This document shows, one piece after another, positions 1-8,661 of a stretch of 49,733 bases of DNA. Both the position numbers and the translations under genes were made by a program. Below the pieces are notes generated by a model. It was given only the letters and a program-made list of their open reading frames with translations, made no database searches and was not told the origin of the DNA. Each line of letters opens with the position of its first letter. Within the stretch, counting starts at the first letter, position 1. The stretch lies in assembly GCA_003049485.1 (NCBI GenBank), contig PYST01000257.1, positions 7,281-57,013 of the forward strand, read 5' to 3'. The DNA comes from Ophioceras dolichostomum. Taxonomy: Eukaryota > Ascomycota > Sordariomycetes > Magnaporthales > Ophioceraceae.

Positions 1-145
1 CCCCCCCCGGCTCCTTTCTGTTGAAGAGGACTTCGTAGAATCGATCGTAGGAGCGGAGAGAGAGAATTCGAACGTAGCGGCTTACGTCCGTGTCGCTTTT
101 AGGTACGATCGTGATAGAAATCGAGGTATCGGGTCCCTGGGGCTC

Positions 146-957
146 TTACCAGTATGCAACATAAGTCATCACTCCAAAGATGGCGAAGGCCAGAGTCAAC
201 GCCTCCAGTTGCGAGAAGGCAAGGTTCCGGTTCCACCGTACTGCGAGGGCGATAAAAAGCTTGGCGATTTGCAGCACTGCGATGCACCTGGCCAGGTAAT
301 CCGTTTTGCTTTTCTCTCTGATGTCGTCTTCGGATGTTTCCAAAACGGCGTTTTCGTTTCATAGTTCCGCAATCTTCATCGCCGTTACGGGGACGTATGC
401 TCCTGGGGGGAGGAGTGCTTCCGCCTCCAAGAGTTTGTCTCGTATGTCCGAACTCGTGTTCAGCTGAAGCCGCCCATGTTCGCGAAGTAGCAATGAGTTA
501 GAGTCCAGTGAAGCTCCTTAGCTCTGCGAATCCCTCCGACCATCCCCTCATCGGATCTGGAGAAGGAAGACTCATCGGATCCGGAGGAAGAGCAGGTCTG
601 TATCCACCCCCTGATCAAATCCTTGACCAACGTGAGGCACTCCCTCTTTGCGATATTGAACCACCAAGGTGACGAAACCGGCAAGCCTCTCATCTCGAGT
701 TCCTTCAGCGCCGCCACCGCCATAAACAACTCGTAGACAGCATGGGCCATAATAAATTCAGGGAACAGGGCCGTGATAACCGCCCACTTGATTTTGCGGA
801 CCAGCTTTGTGGCAAAAGAGTCAGTCGGAGCAGGGAAATTAAGATGCTGGATGCTCCATGTGCAGGCGATGATTGTAAGCAGGCAGTTCCATATGATGGC
901 GAAGGAGCCACGGTGACCCGGGCTGTTCTGCCATCCGATGATAGCTTCATCCGACAT
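146..957 (-). pseudogene. Disrupted fungal multi-pass membrane protein gene
   Basis: Likely start is the ATG at 957 (MSDEAIIGWQ...). The reading frame gives hydrophobic helices (WNCLLTIIACTWSIQHL; WAVITALFPEFIMAHAVYEL) and the signature WTLTHCYFANMGGF. From memory these belong to a large Pezizomycotina family of uncharacterised membrane proteins. The frame stops (TGA) right after MGGFS at about 460, but the family-like sequence continues one frame over (LNTSSDIRDKLLEAEALL). It then hits an in-frame TGA at about 363 and resumes in the same frame as the family-typical C-terminal domain (DDIREKSKTDYLARCIAVLQ, then a final hydrophobic stretch to YVAYW). A GTAAGA donor-like site overlaps the last stop at 149, so the true end may lie in an exon outside the window. 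One frameshift plus one internal stop imply a pseudogene, or two sequence errors. An in-frame extension upstream to 1293 does not look coding. Confidence 0.65.
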
Positions 958-1422
958 GGTGCCAGAGGGCTGGGTGAGAATATGGCGGGAAAAAATAAGA
1001 GGAAAGAGAAAGGGGACGGGGCAAGGGAGAATAGTTGGGACATCAAACGAGGTATATAGGTACCCAGGGAAACAAATGGGAGGTACAGAACACAGAAGGG
1101 AAAACACAAACTTGTAGAGAACAAGAGAGAGATGGCGTTTCCGGAGTGGCCATATTACCCACTTGTATTTTGTACGTGGCTTGCCATCTGCACCAATAAA
1201 ACGTTCGTTGCGACGGCGGGTGGACTTATCCAAGCCCTCGTGTATTCGGCTGAGCTGGCGAGCTGAACATCCACCAACGGCATGACACGCCACCTTCTCG
1301 TCCAGAGCCTTTGCCAGAGCCTCGAGTGCCTGGGCAGTGATGATTACAAGGTTTATGATAATGCAATGGCTTCTTCATCTCGGTTTCTGCACGCCTAACG
1401 TGCATCTGACCTCGCGATAAAC

Positions 1423-1432
1423 TACCTAGGTA
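1423..1432. repeat. TACCTAGGTA palindrome, copy 1
   Basis: A perfect 10-bp palindrome, repeated exactly at 6338-6347, 40041-40050 and 40397-40406, with shorter forms elsewhere (28960, 35912, 40031, 44249). It lies about 60 bp before the ankyrin gene start. Confidence 0.7.
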
Positions 1433-1485
1433 CTCTAGTGTAAATGCAAGCCTCCCGCACGAGCTGGTCCATTGCTCATTGCCCA

Positions 1486-2889
1486 ATGAAGCTCCCCTCG
1501 TTCCTCCGCCGCGATCGCAGATTCGAGGCGCATAAGGCTGCGGCGGTTGGCGACCTTGAAGCGCTTGAACGACAGATCGCCGGGAATTGCGACCTGGCCG
1601 CCACTGACGCCGACGGGGGTTCGGTGCTTCACCTGGCCGTGATCGGAGGCCAGCTCGCGGCAGTTCGGAGATTGCTGCAGCTCCCCCAGCTATGCAGTTT
1701 CCTCAACACGAGGGACCTGCTTGGCCGAACTCCGCTGCACGACGCCGTTCGCGTAGCCCGGCCCGAGATCATCCTCCTGCTGCTTGAGCAATCGGATCTG
1801 CAGCCAGACCTAACCGATTGCGACGGCCGAACGGCGCTTTTTCACTTTTCGGAGAGACGGGAAAGGCTTTCGGCAGACGTGCTGGGGGATCTCTGCTCGC
1901 GAGTTGATCCGTACGTGCGGGATTTCCGGGGCAGAACGGCGCTTGACTGCACTTTCCTGTCTGACAGTGAGGCAGCCATATCGATGCTCCGGGCAAGCAG
2001 GAGATACGGAATCCACAAGGATATATTTGCAGGCATTGCCAGGGAATATGTCCCCGGGAAGGGCTTTCCCAAGCGTACCTTGATCCCTGTCCTCAAGCGA
2101 CCCGTGGACAAAAATGTTGAGACGGCCCTCACCCAAAGGCTGGACTTTGTCATGGGTGGCGAGAAGAAGGCGATGGGTAGGAGGGGCCCGCTCGAGCACC
2201 TGTGTAGGGCGCAACCTTGTGACGTCCCCTCCACAGTCCTCGAGGAAGAAGTCGAGGTGGCCATCCGCTGGGCGGCTTGCACCGGGCTTGACGGACTGCT
2301 GGCTACAATGCTGTCCTGGGCACTCCGTGGCCATGTGAATGTCAACTCCCCGCCGGCCGCTGCAGAGCACCCCCACACAGACACCATCATCGAGTGTATC
2401 CGGCTCGCCAGATCGGAAAATCGACAAAGCACACTCCGGCTCATAGTCCGCGAGGCGCTCGGTGTTGAGCCGGATGGTGTCGTTGAGCACCAAATGGCAG
2501 CGTTCGCCTCCGAGGGTGCCAACGCCCGACGGGCCGCCGTCATCGAACTTCTACGCTACCGGCACTTGCTATCGCGCTCTGCGACCTTCGAGGCCGTTGA
2601 GATCTCCTCCGACGAGGAGGCCATGCTCGGCCGCCGCGGCGAGGAAGCCGCGCTCGACGTGTACGGAGAAGTTATCGCCATGGGACCGGCATCTGACGGA
2701 GCTGGTGACTCGGACCTCGACAAAATTCCCCAGCTACTAAAGAAAAAGTGGGCGTACATGGACAGCATCCAGGCTGAGCTTTATCTCAAGAGGCTGCTCG
2801 CCGAGGCCGCCGTCAACGGGGACCACGAAAGGGGGCAGGCTATTGCTCCGTTGATGAGTGGAGCCATTAGGTCAAGCGGAACGCAGTAA
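1486..2889 (+). CDS. Ankyrin-repeat protein
   Basis: An uninterrupted frame of 467 codons from the ATG at 1486; an in-frame ATG at 1444 would add 14 residues with no family-like character. The N-terminal third has ankyrin-type repeats. Counted from the 1444 Met they are DADGGSVLHLAVIGGQLAAV (about 57-80), DLLGRTPLHDAVRVARPEII (about 90-115), DCDGRTALFHF (about 127) and DFRGRTALDCTF (about 160). The G-TPLH/G-TAL consensus is visible in each. The C-terminal two thirds is helical and not recognised. Such proteins act as protein-binding scaffolds; fungal genomes hold many of unknown role. No signal peptide or membrane segment is seen. Protein-like sequence in the other two frames just after the stop (see 2900-3175) suggests that the original gene was longer. 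A single-exon accessory gene is the simplest reading; function cannot be named. Confidence 0.6.
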   Translation: MKLPSFLRRDRRFEAHKAAAVGDLEALERQIAGNCDLAATDADGGSVLHLAVIGGQLAAVRRLLQLPQLCSFLNTRDLLGRTPLHDAVRVARPEIILLLLEQSDLQPDLTDCDGRTALFHFSERRERLSADVLGDLCSRVDPYVRDFRGRTALDCTFLSDSEAAISMLRASRRYGIHKDIFAGIAREYVPGKGFPKRTLIPVLKRPVDKNVETALTQRLDFVMGGEKKAMGRRGPLEHLCRAQPCDVPSTVLEEEVEVAIRWAACTGLDGLLATMLSWALRGHVNVNSPPAAAEHPHTDTIIECIRLARSENRQSTLRLIVREALGVEPDGVVEHQMAAFASEGANARRAAVIELLRYRHLLSRSATFEAVEISSDEEAMLGRRGEEAALDVYGEVIAMGPASDGAGDSDLDKIPQLLKKKWAYMDSIQAELYLKRLLAEAAVNGDHERGQAIAPLMSGAIRSSGTQ

Positions 2890-2899
2890 AGCGCAGCTT

Positions 2900-3175
2900 G
2901 CTCCTCGCGTATTCTACGAGCCACGATGGTATCGACAACCACACCGTGCTCGCCGATTTTTTTTTCAAGTACTTCTCAAGAAGCACCTCTCAAGTCTCCC
3001 AAGACTAGACTTGACAGCCCACCGTCTTTTCTTGGAAGCTCCAGTCGCCATGTTCGAGCGGCTGCTGAAAAAGCAGCCGGGGATCGCAGACCACGGAACC
3101 CTTCTCAAGCTCGTGGGAGATCCCCAACCCTGGCCAAACAAGCCGTGCCCCAAGGAAGCTTTAGGTAGCGGATGA
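2900..3175 (+). pseudogene. Possible frameshifted continuation of the ankyrin gene
   Basis: After the stop at 2889, one frame reads AVKRSLLLAYSTSHDGIDNH up to a TAG at about 3010. A second frame, open to 3175, reads LLKKHLSSLPRLDLTAHRLF and then APVAMFERLLKKQPGIADHG. Both have the amphipathic helix character of ankyrin or helical-repeat proteins, and a T8 homopolymer (about 2958) lies between them as a plausible indel site. I infer that a longer ORF was broken by at least two frameshifts. A spliced extension or chance cannot be excluded. Confidence 0.3.
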
Positions 3176-4078
3176 CACCAGGGACACGATTTCGAGGTGG
3201 GCTCGATGCGCTTGCCGTTGGCGACGACCACCTGGGGTTGCCCTCAAAGGTCTGACGGGGAGTGAGAAGCATCTCGAGTTGACCCAAGACGCTCCTACGA
3301 TGATGGCATTCGTCTCGGGCAGTCGCATCTGCCAGGGACGGCGACCGCCACGGCAGCCTCACGCTACCTGGAAGACAAGCCACTACCTTCAGAGACAGAG
3401 AGAGCAGCTCATCGGAGGCCTTCAATCGATTCTGGCGGGGATGAAGACGGGCTTGTGAATAGTAGCAGTGGATGGGAGCGGGAATGTTGAAGGAAGCCAA
3501 AACCCCGTGGTGAAGCATGGATCCACTCGAAAAGGCAAACCTCACCGCAGCCCACGATCGGTGCGAAAAGTAAAAGACAGGAGATAGAAGAGGGGATTCC
3601 ATAACACGCCCCTGTAATCTCCAAAGGAAAAGAAGATATAGGTGCGAATGAAAAAAATGAAAAAAATGAGAGGAGAGAAAAGAAAGAGAGAGAGAAAGGA
3701 AAGCTAGGTAGGATTATTTGATACTGATTTATTCACTCTATTTAATTCAGGCCATTACCTCGCCAAGATCACTATAATTGAATGCGCCCAGCGATTCTTT
3801 TCAGGGGCAGACAGCCTGAAGGCCGCTAGAAACTTAAGGGCGTTACAGTGCGGAAGCTCGCGAGCTCGCGTCAACACAGTTAACACAAGTGACTCCACGT
3901 GGTCTCCACGTCCCTGCTTCATTCCGAACCGATAGTCTTCCTCCGACTCTAGGGAAGCAAGAACCACCACGCCTCTCCCTATTCAGACGCGTTCCTTCCC
4001 CTCTTCTCCTCGCCATCACCGCGTCGTTCCTCTCCGTCTCCTATTTCGTCCAAATCTTTCTCTTCCCGTTGTTTCAAC
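3176..4078. other. Intergenic region, presumed promoter of the 4079 gene
   Basis: No convincing gene. It contains a purine-rich stretch at about 3630-3705 (GAAAAAAATGA repeats running into GAGAGAGA) followed by an AT-rich patch near 3710-3750. The C/T-rich sequence at 3970-4075 directly before the ATG at 4079 is typical of a fungal promoter and transcription start region. Confidence 0.4.
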
Positions 4079-4546
4079 ATGTCTTGCTATGCTGTCTACC
4101 TTGCCGAGTCCGAGGGAGCTCAGCGGAATCATTACGCGCTCTACGTCGCAACCGACGAGGCGTCCGGGACTCGCATTCACACCGTGGGTGACATCCAACA
4201 AGGCATGACGTATGAGTGCCAGCCAGCCGCGGAGACGCCCGAGCTGTCCGCCACCTTCGTATCGAAGACCCAGCTGGGTTGGGTCAAGACCGAGGAACTG
4301 TCTCGCTTCGAGTCCATCTGCCGAGCGAATCCTCCCCCGGAGAAGCAGTTCGACGGTCCCCGCCGGATCGACAAGACGAAGCCTCTTCGTCGCTGCCAGG
4401 AGTGGACGCGAGAGAGCATCGATAGCCTCAAGGCCGAGGGCGTCCTCGTGGACGACGCCGGTGCCGCTGGGAGCTCCAGCGCGGCCTGCTCTCGAGCCGA
4501 GACCGTTGAGAGTACCGAGCCCGCGGATGGAGAGACCAAGGATTGA
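4079..4546 (+). CDS. Small conserved fungal protein of unknown function (DUF6914-like)
   Basis: 155 codons, ATG in context CAACATGTC after a C/T-rich leader. The order of features is HYALYVATDE near residue 18, an H-TVGDIQQGMTYE segment (about 38-52), FVSKTQLGWV (about 64-73), then RCQEWTRESI (about 108) and LKAEGVLVDD; the tail is Ser/Glu/Thr-rich. The arrangement WALxV - H - GDI - LG-V - C-EW resembles, from memory, small fungal DUF6914 proteins, whose spaced His and Cys-x-Trp residues recall papain-like folds. No activity is established. No signal peptide. The nearest coding neighbour is a GNAT gene on the same strand. Coding quality is good; family assignment is tentative. Confidence 0.65.
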   Translation: MSCYAVYLAESEGAQRNHYALYVATDEASGTRIHTVGDIQQGMTYECQPAAETPELSATFVSKTQLGWVKTEELSRFESICRANPPPEKQFDGPRRIDKTKPLRRCQEWTRESIDSLKAEGVLVDDAGAAGSSSAACSRAETVESTEPADGETKD

Positions 4547-5100
4547 TATTGGTACTGGAGTGTGCAATATCAGAGATGGTACTACGCCAACGATGATGGT
4601 TCGTGTGAGTGGTCTTCCTAAGAATGGTGGTCTGGGTAGAGTGTGGGCAGCGATCATTGATCGGGGGTACACAGCTCGAGCGGCCTGCGCCCGCGGAGTT
4701 GGGGATCGGGTGTCGGCTTTGGGAAGAGGGGATGGTCATGGAGGCTCTGGAGGAGGCGGGCGTGGATGGGCAGAGGTTCTGGACGCGGTTGTTGCCCCGG
4801 ACGAAGGAGGTTGGGATGAGGCGGAGTTGAGTGATTGCCGAGCGCCGAGATCGTTCGCCGCCAGTCGACTTGGACGCCATTGGCCAAGGCTGAGCGGCCC
4901 CTGAAAGTCCCCCTGAACCCACTGAACACAAAAGCCACCATGAAATCGTCCATTCCCGTCATTTCCAGCGAAATCTTTAGGGTGGTTGAGATCAAAGCCT
5001 CCGCGGTATCCTTTCCACTGATCGTCGAGGGTTTTGTCCAGCGTCACGCCTGGTCGGGATCAATTGGTACAACATCTCACCCCCTTTTCTACAAGAGACA

Positions 5101-5754
5101 ATGCTCAGCACTATGGAAGTTGTTCCCCCTGGCGCAGAAAATCACAAGCTCCAGTTCCGTCTCGCCACCCTCTCCGACGCACCACACCTCGCCAATCTGA
5201 TCAACACCTCCTTCAGCGATGATCCAACGACGCAGGTCTTCCTGACACTAGACCACGAGGGCGTCCACGTCGTGGACGAGGCCGCCATCGCCGAGAGAAT
5301 CGCCCAGCAGCAAGCACATCTCCAAGACAACAGTGCCGCCAGGCCCGTTGCGATCCTCGTTGGCACCCTACCACGTGGTGGGGGTGAAGATACTGGAAAC
5401 CAAGAGGTGGTCGCGCATTGCTCCATCCGCATCGCCGACAGTTCCACGAGCTTGGAGAAAGTGGTCTGGGTCGGCCTGCTCGCGGTGGACGTCCGGCTCA
5501 AGGGGCGAGGGCTGGGCGGGCAGATGCTGGCGCACTCTGAGGAGTATGCTCGGCGAGAGTGGGGTGTCGGGAGGGTCGAGCTCGATGCTGTCAACACCCG
5601 TACCGAGCTTATTGCGTGGTATGGGAGGAGAGGGTACATAGCCACGGGGGAGACGAAGCCGTTTCCCTACGAGCATCATCCTGGGGGGAGGCTAAGGGAT
5701 GGGTTGAGTTTTGTTATGCTAGGGAAGAATTTAGCCGAGGGGGAGAGCTTTTGA
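5101..5754 (+). CDS. GNAT-family N-acetyltransferase
   Basis: 217 codons. Predicted to transfer acetyl from acetyl-CoA to an amine; the substrate is unknown. GNAT landmarks: beta1/alpha1 LQFRLATLSDAPHLANLINT (about 17-36), a central strand VVWVGLLAVDVRLKGRG ending in motif A (R-L-K-G-R-G-L-G-G, the acetyl-CoA pyrophosphate loop, about 144-152), then QMLAHSEEYARREWGV (alpha3), VELDAVNTRTELIAWYGRRG (motif B with the Y-R-GY element, about 160-180) and a terminal strand (GLSFVMLGK). Length and domain order fit a complete single-domain enzyme. A second ATG at 5113 is possible. No targeting signal is seen, so it is probably cytosolic or nuclear. Intronless. Confidence 0.85.
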   Translation: MLSTMEVVPPGAENHKLQFRLATLSDAPHLANLINTSFSDDPTTQVFLTLDHEGVHVVDEAAIAERIAQQQAHLQDNSAARPVAILVGTLPRGGGEDTGNQEVVAHCSIRIADSSTSLEKVVWVGLLAVDVRLKGRGLGGQMLAHSEEYARREWGVGRVELDAVNTRTELIAWYGRRGYIATGETKPFPYEHHPGGRLRDGLSFVMLGKNLAEGESF

Positions 5755-5949
5755 GTTGAGACTTGAGACTGTTGGGTTAGCATGTGGAATTCGTTATCAT
5801 AGAACTAAATACGAGACATTCCCTCGATTGCCGCCAGCAGACAGAATTTTTCCGGGCGCTGCTTGTGGGCTGGTGGAAGGAGCTGGGAATCATCGAAGGA
5901 GTGAAGAGGGAAGGAAAGAACGAAAGAGAAATTGCGATGTAATAGTCAA

Positions 5950-6166
5950 AGGCAAAATTTAGGGGGCAATCGAGGGAGGCCACAAGGAGATATTGGGGAA
6001 GACGAGGATGGGAATAAAGTGGGCCAAGGATTTGAGAAAAGAACGGGGAAGAGAAACGAGGAAAGGAACAAGGAAAGAAAGAGGAAGAAAGGAGGAGAGA
6101 AAGGGGAGAAGAAAGAAGCAAAGGAAGGAGGAGAAGAGCGAGGAGGAAAGGAGCGAGGAACGAAAT
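5950..6166 (+). repeat. Purine-rich (GA) tract
   Basis: About 200 bp made almost entirely of A and G on the + strand, built from GGAA, GAAAG and GGAGA units, with the densest part at about 6030-6165. It lies between the GNAT gene and the AAA-ATPase relic. Such mirror-like homopurine tracts can form triplex (H-DNA) structures; no coding function is seen although frames are open by composition. Confidence 0.7.
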
Positions 6167-6336
6167 CATCACAAAATCATGCACTTCCCCACCAGCGATC
6201 TCCCGCACTACAAACTCCACTCCCGGTCCAAGCCCATCCCGGCCTCGGCGCAGACAGACGGCGGCACCCTCTTCACCGGACGCCATGTTCCCGTGCGACC
6301 TCGTCGCCAGTCCCAGTCTAGATCTGCATTAAATAC

Positions 6337-6678
6337 CTACCTAGGTAGTTGTCTAACTCGCTGGATAACCTCGATAACGTGTTTGAGGTGCTTGTACGCC
6401 ATGGGTTCGTTCGCCCTTGAATTCGGCAGGCGTCGCACCGTGTTCATCGAATTGCGGATCTGGCGGCCGTTCATCTCGATCTCGGCCAGCTCCCTAATGT
6501 AGCACTCGATGTCTTCAAAGTCGATTTCCTTCCTCGGACTCTGCAATTTTTGCCTTTTTGCGACGCATCGACGGCGGCCGTGGGTAAGGTTGGTGACGAC
6601 GACGAGCTCCCCGTCGTCCGAGCAGATGCAGCGTCTGAATAGCTGCCTCGCTCTACTATCCAAACCGACGTACCACAT
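6337..6678 (-). pseudogene. Orphan C-terminal fragment of a fungal AAA ATPase
   Basis: The minus-strand frame contains DFEDIECYIRELAEIEMNGR, then QIRNSMNTVRRLPNSR and YKHLKHVIEVIQRV. This matches, from memory, the small helical lid of fungal AAA+ ATPases (the family usually annotated ATPase AAA-type core with DUF7025), where the pattern is MNGR-IRN-TARQLA followed by a helix with H-VI. The Walker A, Walker B and arginine-finger parts are absent upstream. The sequence before it (GELVVVTNLTHGRRRC) is not family-like. A TACCTAGGTA palindrome sits at its 3' edge (6338-6347). It is a remnant of a lost gene or of a duplicated copy elsewhere. Confidence 0.6.
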
Positions 6679-6785
6679 GCCTCCAATGGTGCCACCAGCT
6701 AGTCAAGCGGAACAGCAGAGTTCACAATTGTCTTTTATTTTTGTCTATTCCTGGTTTGTGGAAACTTTTACCCCCTCCTCTCCAT

Positions 6786-8066
6786 CTACTTCTGCGCAAC
6801 CTTCTCTGTCACACCATTGCCAGCCGGTGGCTCCGACAGAAGAGTCTGCTTTCGGTTGGGAAGCAGACTCCTGGCGGTATGCCTCGCCTGCTGCGTGAGC
6901 ACGGCGTCCATCAGCACCAGCGCGGCCATAGCCTCCACGATCGGCACCGCACGCGGCACCACGCAGGGGTCGTGCCGACCCTTGGCGGCCAGCACGCCTT
7001 CGGACTCGCCGTCATACGTGGCCGTCAGCTGCTCCTGGCCGATGGTGGCGGGCGGCTTGAAGCCGACGCGGAAGTAGATGGGCGCGCCGTTGGAGATGCC
7101 GCCCTGGATGCCGCCCGAGAAGTTTGTCTTGGTCGTGAGGGTCGGCCGCCCCGCGTGGCCGTTGGGTAGCGCCGCTTGAGAGGGAGAAGAGGCGTCTGGC
7201 ACGGGGCTCTTGACGAAGGGGTCGTTGTGCGTCGAGCCGGGGATCTCGCACCCTCCGAAGCCGGAGCCGATCTCGAAGCCCTTGGTGGCGGGGATGCTGA
7301 GCATGGCGTGCGCGAGCATGGCCTCGAGCTTGTCGAAGCACGGCTCGCCGAGGCCCGACGGCGCGTTGCGGATCACGCACGTCACCGTGCCGCCTATGCT
7401 GTCGCTGCGGTCCCGGAAGCCCGCGATGTATTCCGCCATCTTGGCCGACGCGGCCGTGTTCGGGCAGCGCACGGGCAGGTGGGAATCGACGGTCTCGCGC
7501 GTCACGGAGGAGATCAGCGAGAGGAAGTCTGGGTTCGTACAAGGAGTAGGGTGCTCGGCCGTGGGCGGGAACAGGTGGACGGCGCCGACGGACGTGACGA
7601 ACGCGGTGATCTCGACGCCGTACGCTAGGCGCAGGTACTTCTCGGCGATGGCCCCCGCGGCGACGCGGCCGATGGTCTCGCGGGCGCTACTGCGCCCCCC
7701 GCCGCTGCTGGCCTTGACGCCGTACTTCTCGAGGTACGTCCAGTCGGCGTGGCTGGGGCGCGGGTACAGGTCCATGGTGGAGTTGCCGTAGTCTTTGGGC
7801 CGCTGGTCCTTGTTCATGACGCGCATGCCGATTGGCGTGCCTAGCGTCACGCCGAACTCGGTGCCGGACTGGATCTCGACCTGGTCGGCCTCGTTGCGCG
7901 GCGTCGTGATGTTGGACTGGCCCGGCCGGCGCCGGTCGAGCTGCGGCTGCACGTCGGCCTCCGTCAGCTGCATGCCCGGCGGGCAGCCGTCAACTATGCA
8001 TCCCACCGACCGGCAGTGCGACTCGCCGTAGGTCGTGACGCGAAATGTGGTGCCGAATGTTGACAT
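6786..8066 (-). CDS. aro-2: Chorismate synthase
   Basis: 426 aa, single exon, start at MSTFGTTFRVTTYGESH (8066). An upstream in-frame ATG at 8153 would add an Arg/Pro-rich extension that does not look conserved. The enzyme converts 5-enolpyruvylshikimate-3-phosphate to chorismate with reduced FMN, the last shikimate-pathway step before aromatic amino acids; the fungal enzymes are bifunctional with an intrinsic flavin reductase. All three family signatures are visible: GESHCRSVGCIVDGCPPG near the N-terminus, KASSGGGRSSARETIGRVAA in the middle, and RHDPCVVPRAVPIVEAMAAL near the C-terminus. RRPGQSNITTPRNE and SGFGGCEIPGS motifs are also present. The length fits the family. It is divergent from the lipoyltransferase gene across 595 bp. 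Confidence 0.96.
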   Translation of the reverse strand: MSTFGTTFRVTTYGESHCRSVGCIVDGCPPGMQLTEADVQPQLDRRRPGQSNITTPRNEADQVEIQSGTEFGVTLGTPIGMRVMNKDQRPKDYGNSTMDLYPRPSHADWTYLEKYGVKASSGGGRSSARETIGRVAAGAIAEKYLRLAYGVEITAFVTSVGAVHLFPPTAEHPTPCTNPDFLSLISSVTRETVDSHLPVRCPNTAASAKMAEYIAGFRDRSDSIGGTVTCVIRNAPSGLGEPCFDKLEAMLAHAMLSIPATKGFEIGSGFGGCEIPGSTHNDPFVKSPVPDASSPSQAALPNGHAGRPTLTTKTNFSGGIQGGISNGAPIYFRVGFKPPATIGQEQLTATYDGESEGVLAAKGRHDPCVVPRAVPIVEAMAALVLMDAVLTQQARHTARSLLPNRKQTLLSEPPAGNGVTEKVAQK

Positions 8067-8661
8067 TTTTCTTGAGGTACCTATGATTGGGATGGGGGGG
8101 GGATGGTGTGAGGACTGAGCTCGACTTTGTGCGGTAAAGGTGCTCCAAAACAACCTAACCGCGATCTATTTCTTCCAACGGCAAGCAGGTAAGTCAAGCC
8201 AACAGAGTCAGCATGCAGTCACGATTTCCTAGGCCTTTCAATGCAACGAGGCAGAAAGGAGCGCTTATGAAATGCACCCAAGTTTTTGGAACTGTGAATT
8301 TGAGCTCTCCGATTCCCCTCCGAGTCATCAGGGAGGGGTAGAATGGGATAGTGGGATAGTGGGGGTTCGAGGGGTTAGGGTCGGTGGATCTTCACCGCAC
8401 CAGCCACACAAGACCCTGAACCTTATCCCGACGCCCGCCACATCTCAAAATCCTCGGCACCTATCCAGTCGACTGGGATAATCTCATCGTGAAAATAGAA
8501 ACCAGAATCTCAGTATCTATCTCACTTATATATGGTCGTACGGAATACAGATGAAAGGAATGATCGCGACATATGATGGAGCCTTCTCTGCCTAGTACAT
8601 AAAGCCCGCAAAGTGACGTGAATTAACGTCTCTCCTCCTCCACTCTCTCATACCTCCCTCG
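8067..8661. promoter_or_regulatory. Shared divergent promoter region (chorismate synthase / lipoyltransferase)
   Basis: 595 bp between two divergently transcribed start codons. It includes a GGGGGGGG run next to the chorismate synthase start (8094-8102) and G-rich sequence at 8340-8390. A C/T-rich leader (CTCTCCTCCTCCACTCTCTC, about 8630-8650) precedes the + gene. No individual binding site can be named with confidence. Confidence 0.4.

Noticed and set aside
7012..7628. Arg/Asp-rich ORFs on both strands inside chorismate synthase
   Set aside because: Shadow frames of a GC-rich conserved gene.
6786..8153. Extended N-terminus of chorismate synthase as a mitochondrial presequence
   Set aside because: The family start MSTFG at 8066 is clear, fungal chorismate synthases are cytosolic, and the extension crosses a G8 run typical of promoter DNA.
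8350..8400. Possible tRNA B-box (GGGGGTTCGAGGGG)
   Set aside because: No matching A-box, acceptor stem or anticodon arm at the required spacing. No tRNA or rRNA gene was found in the window.
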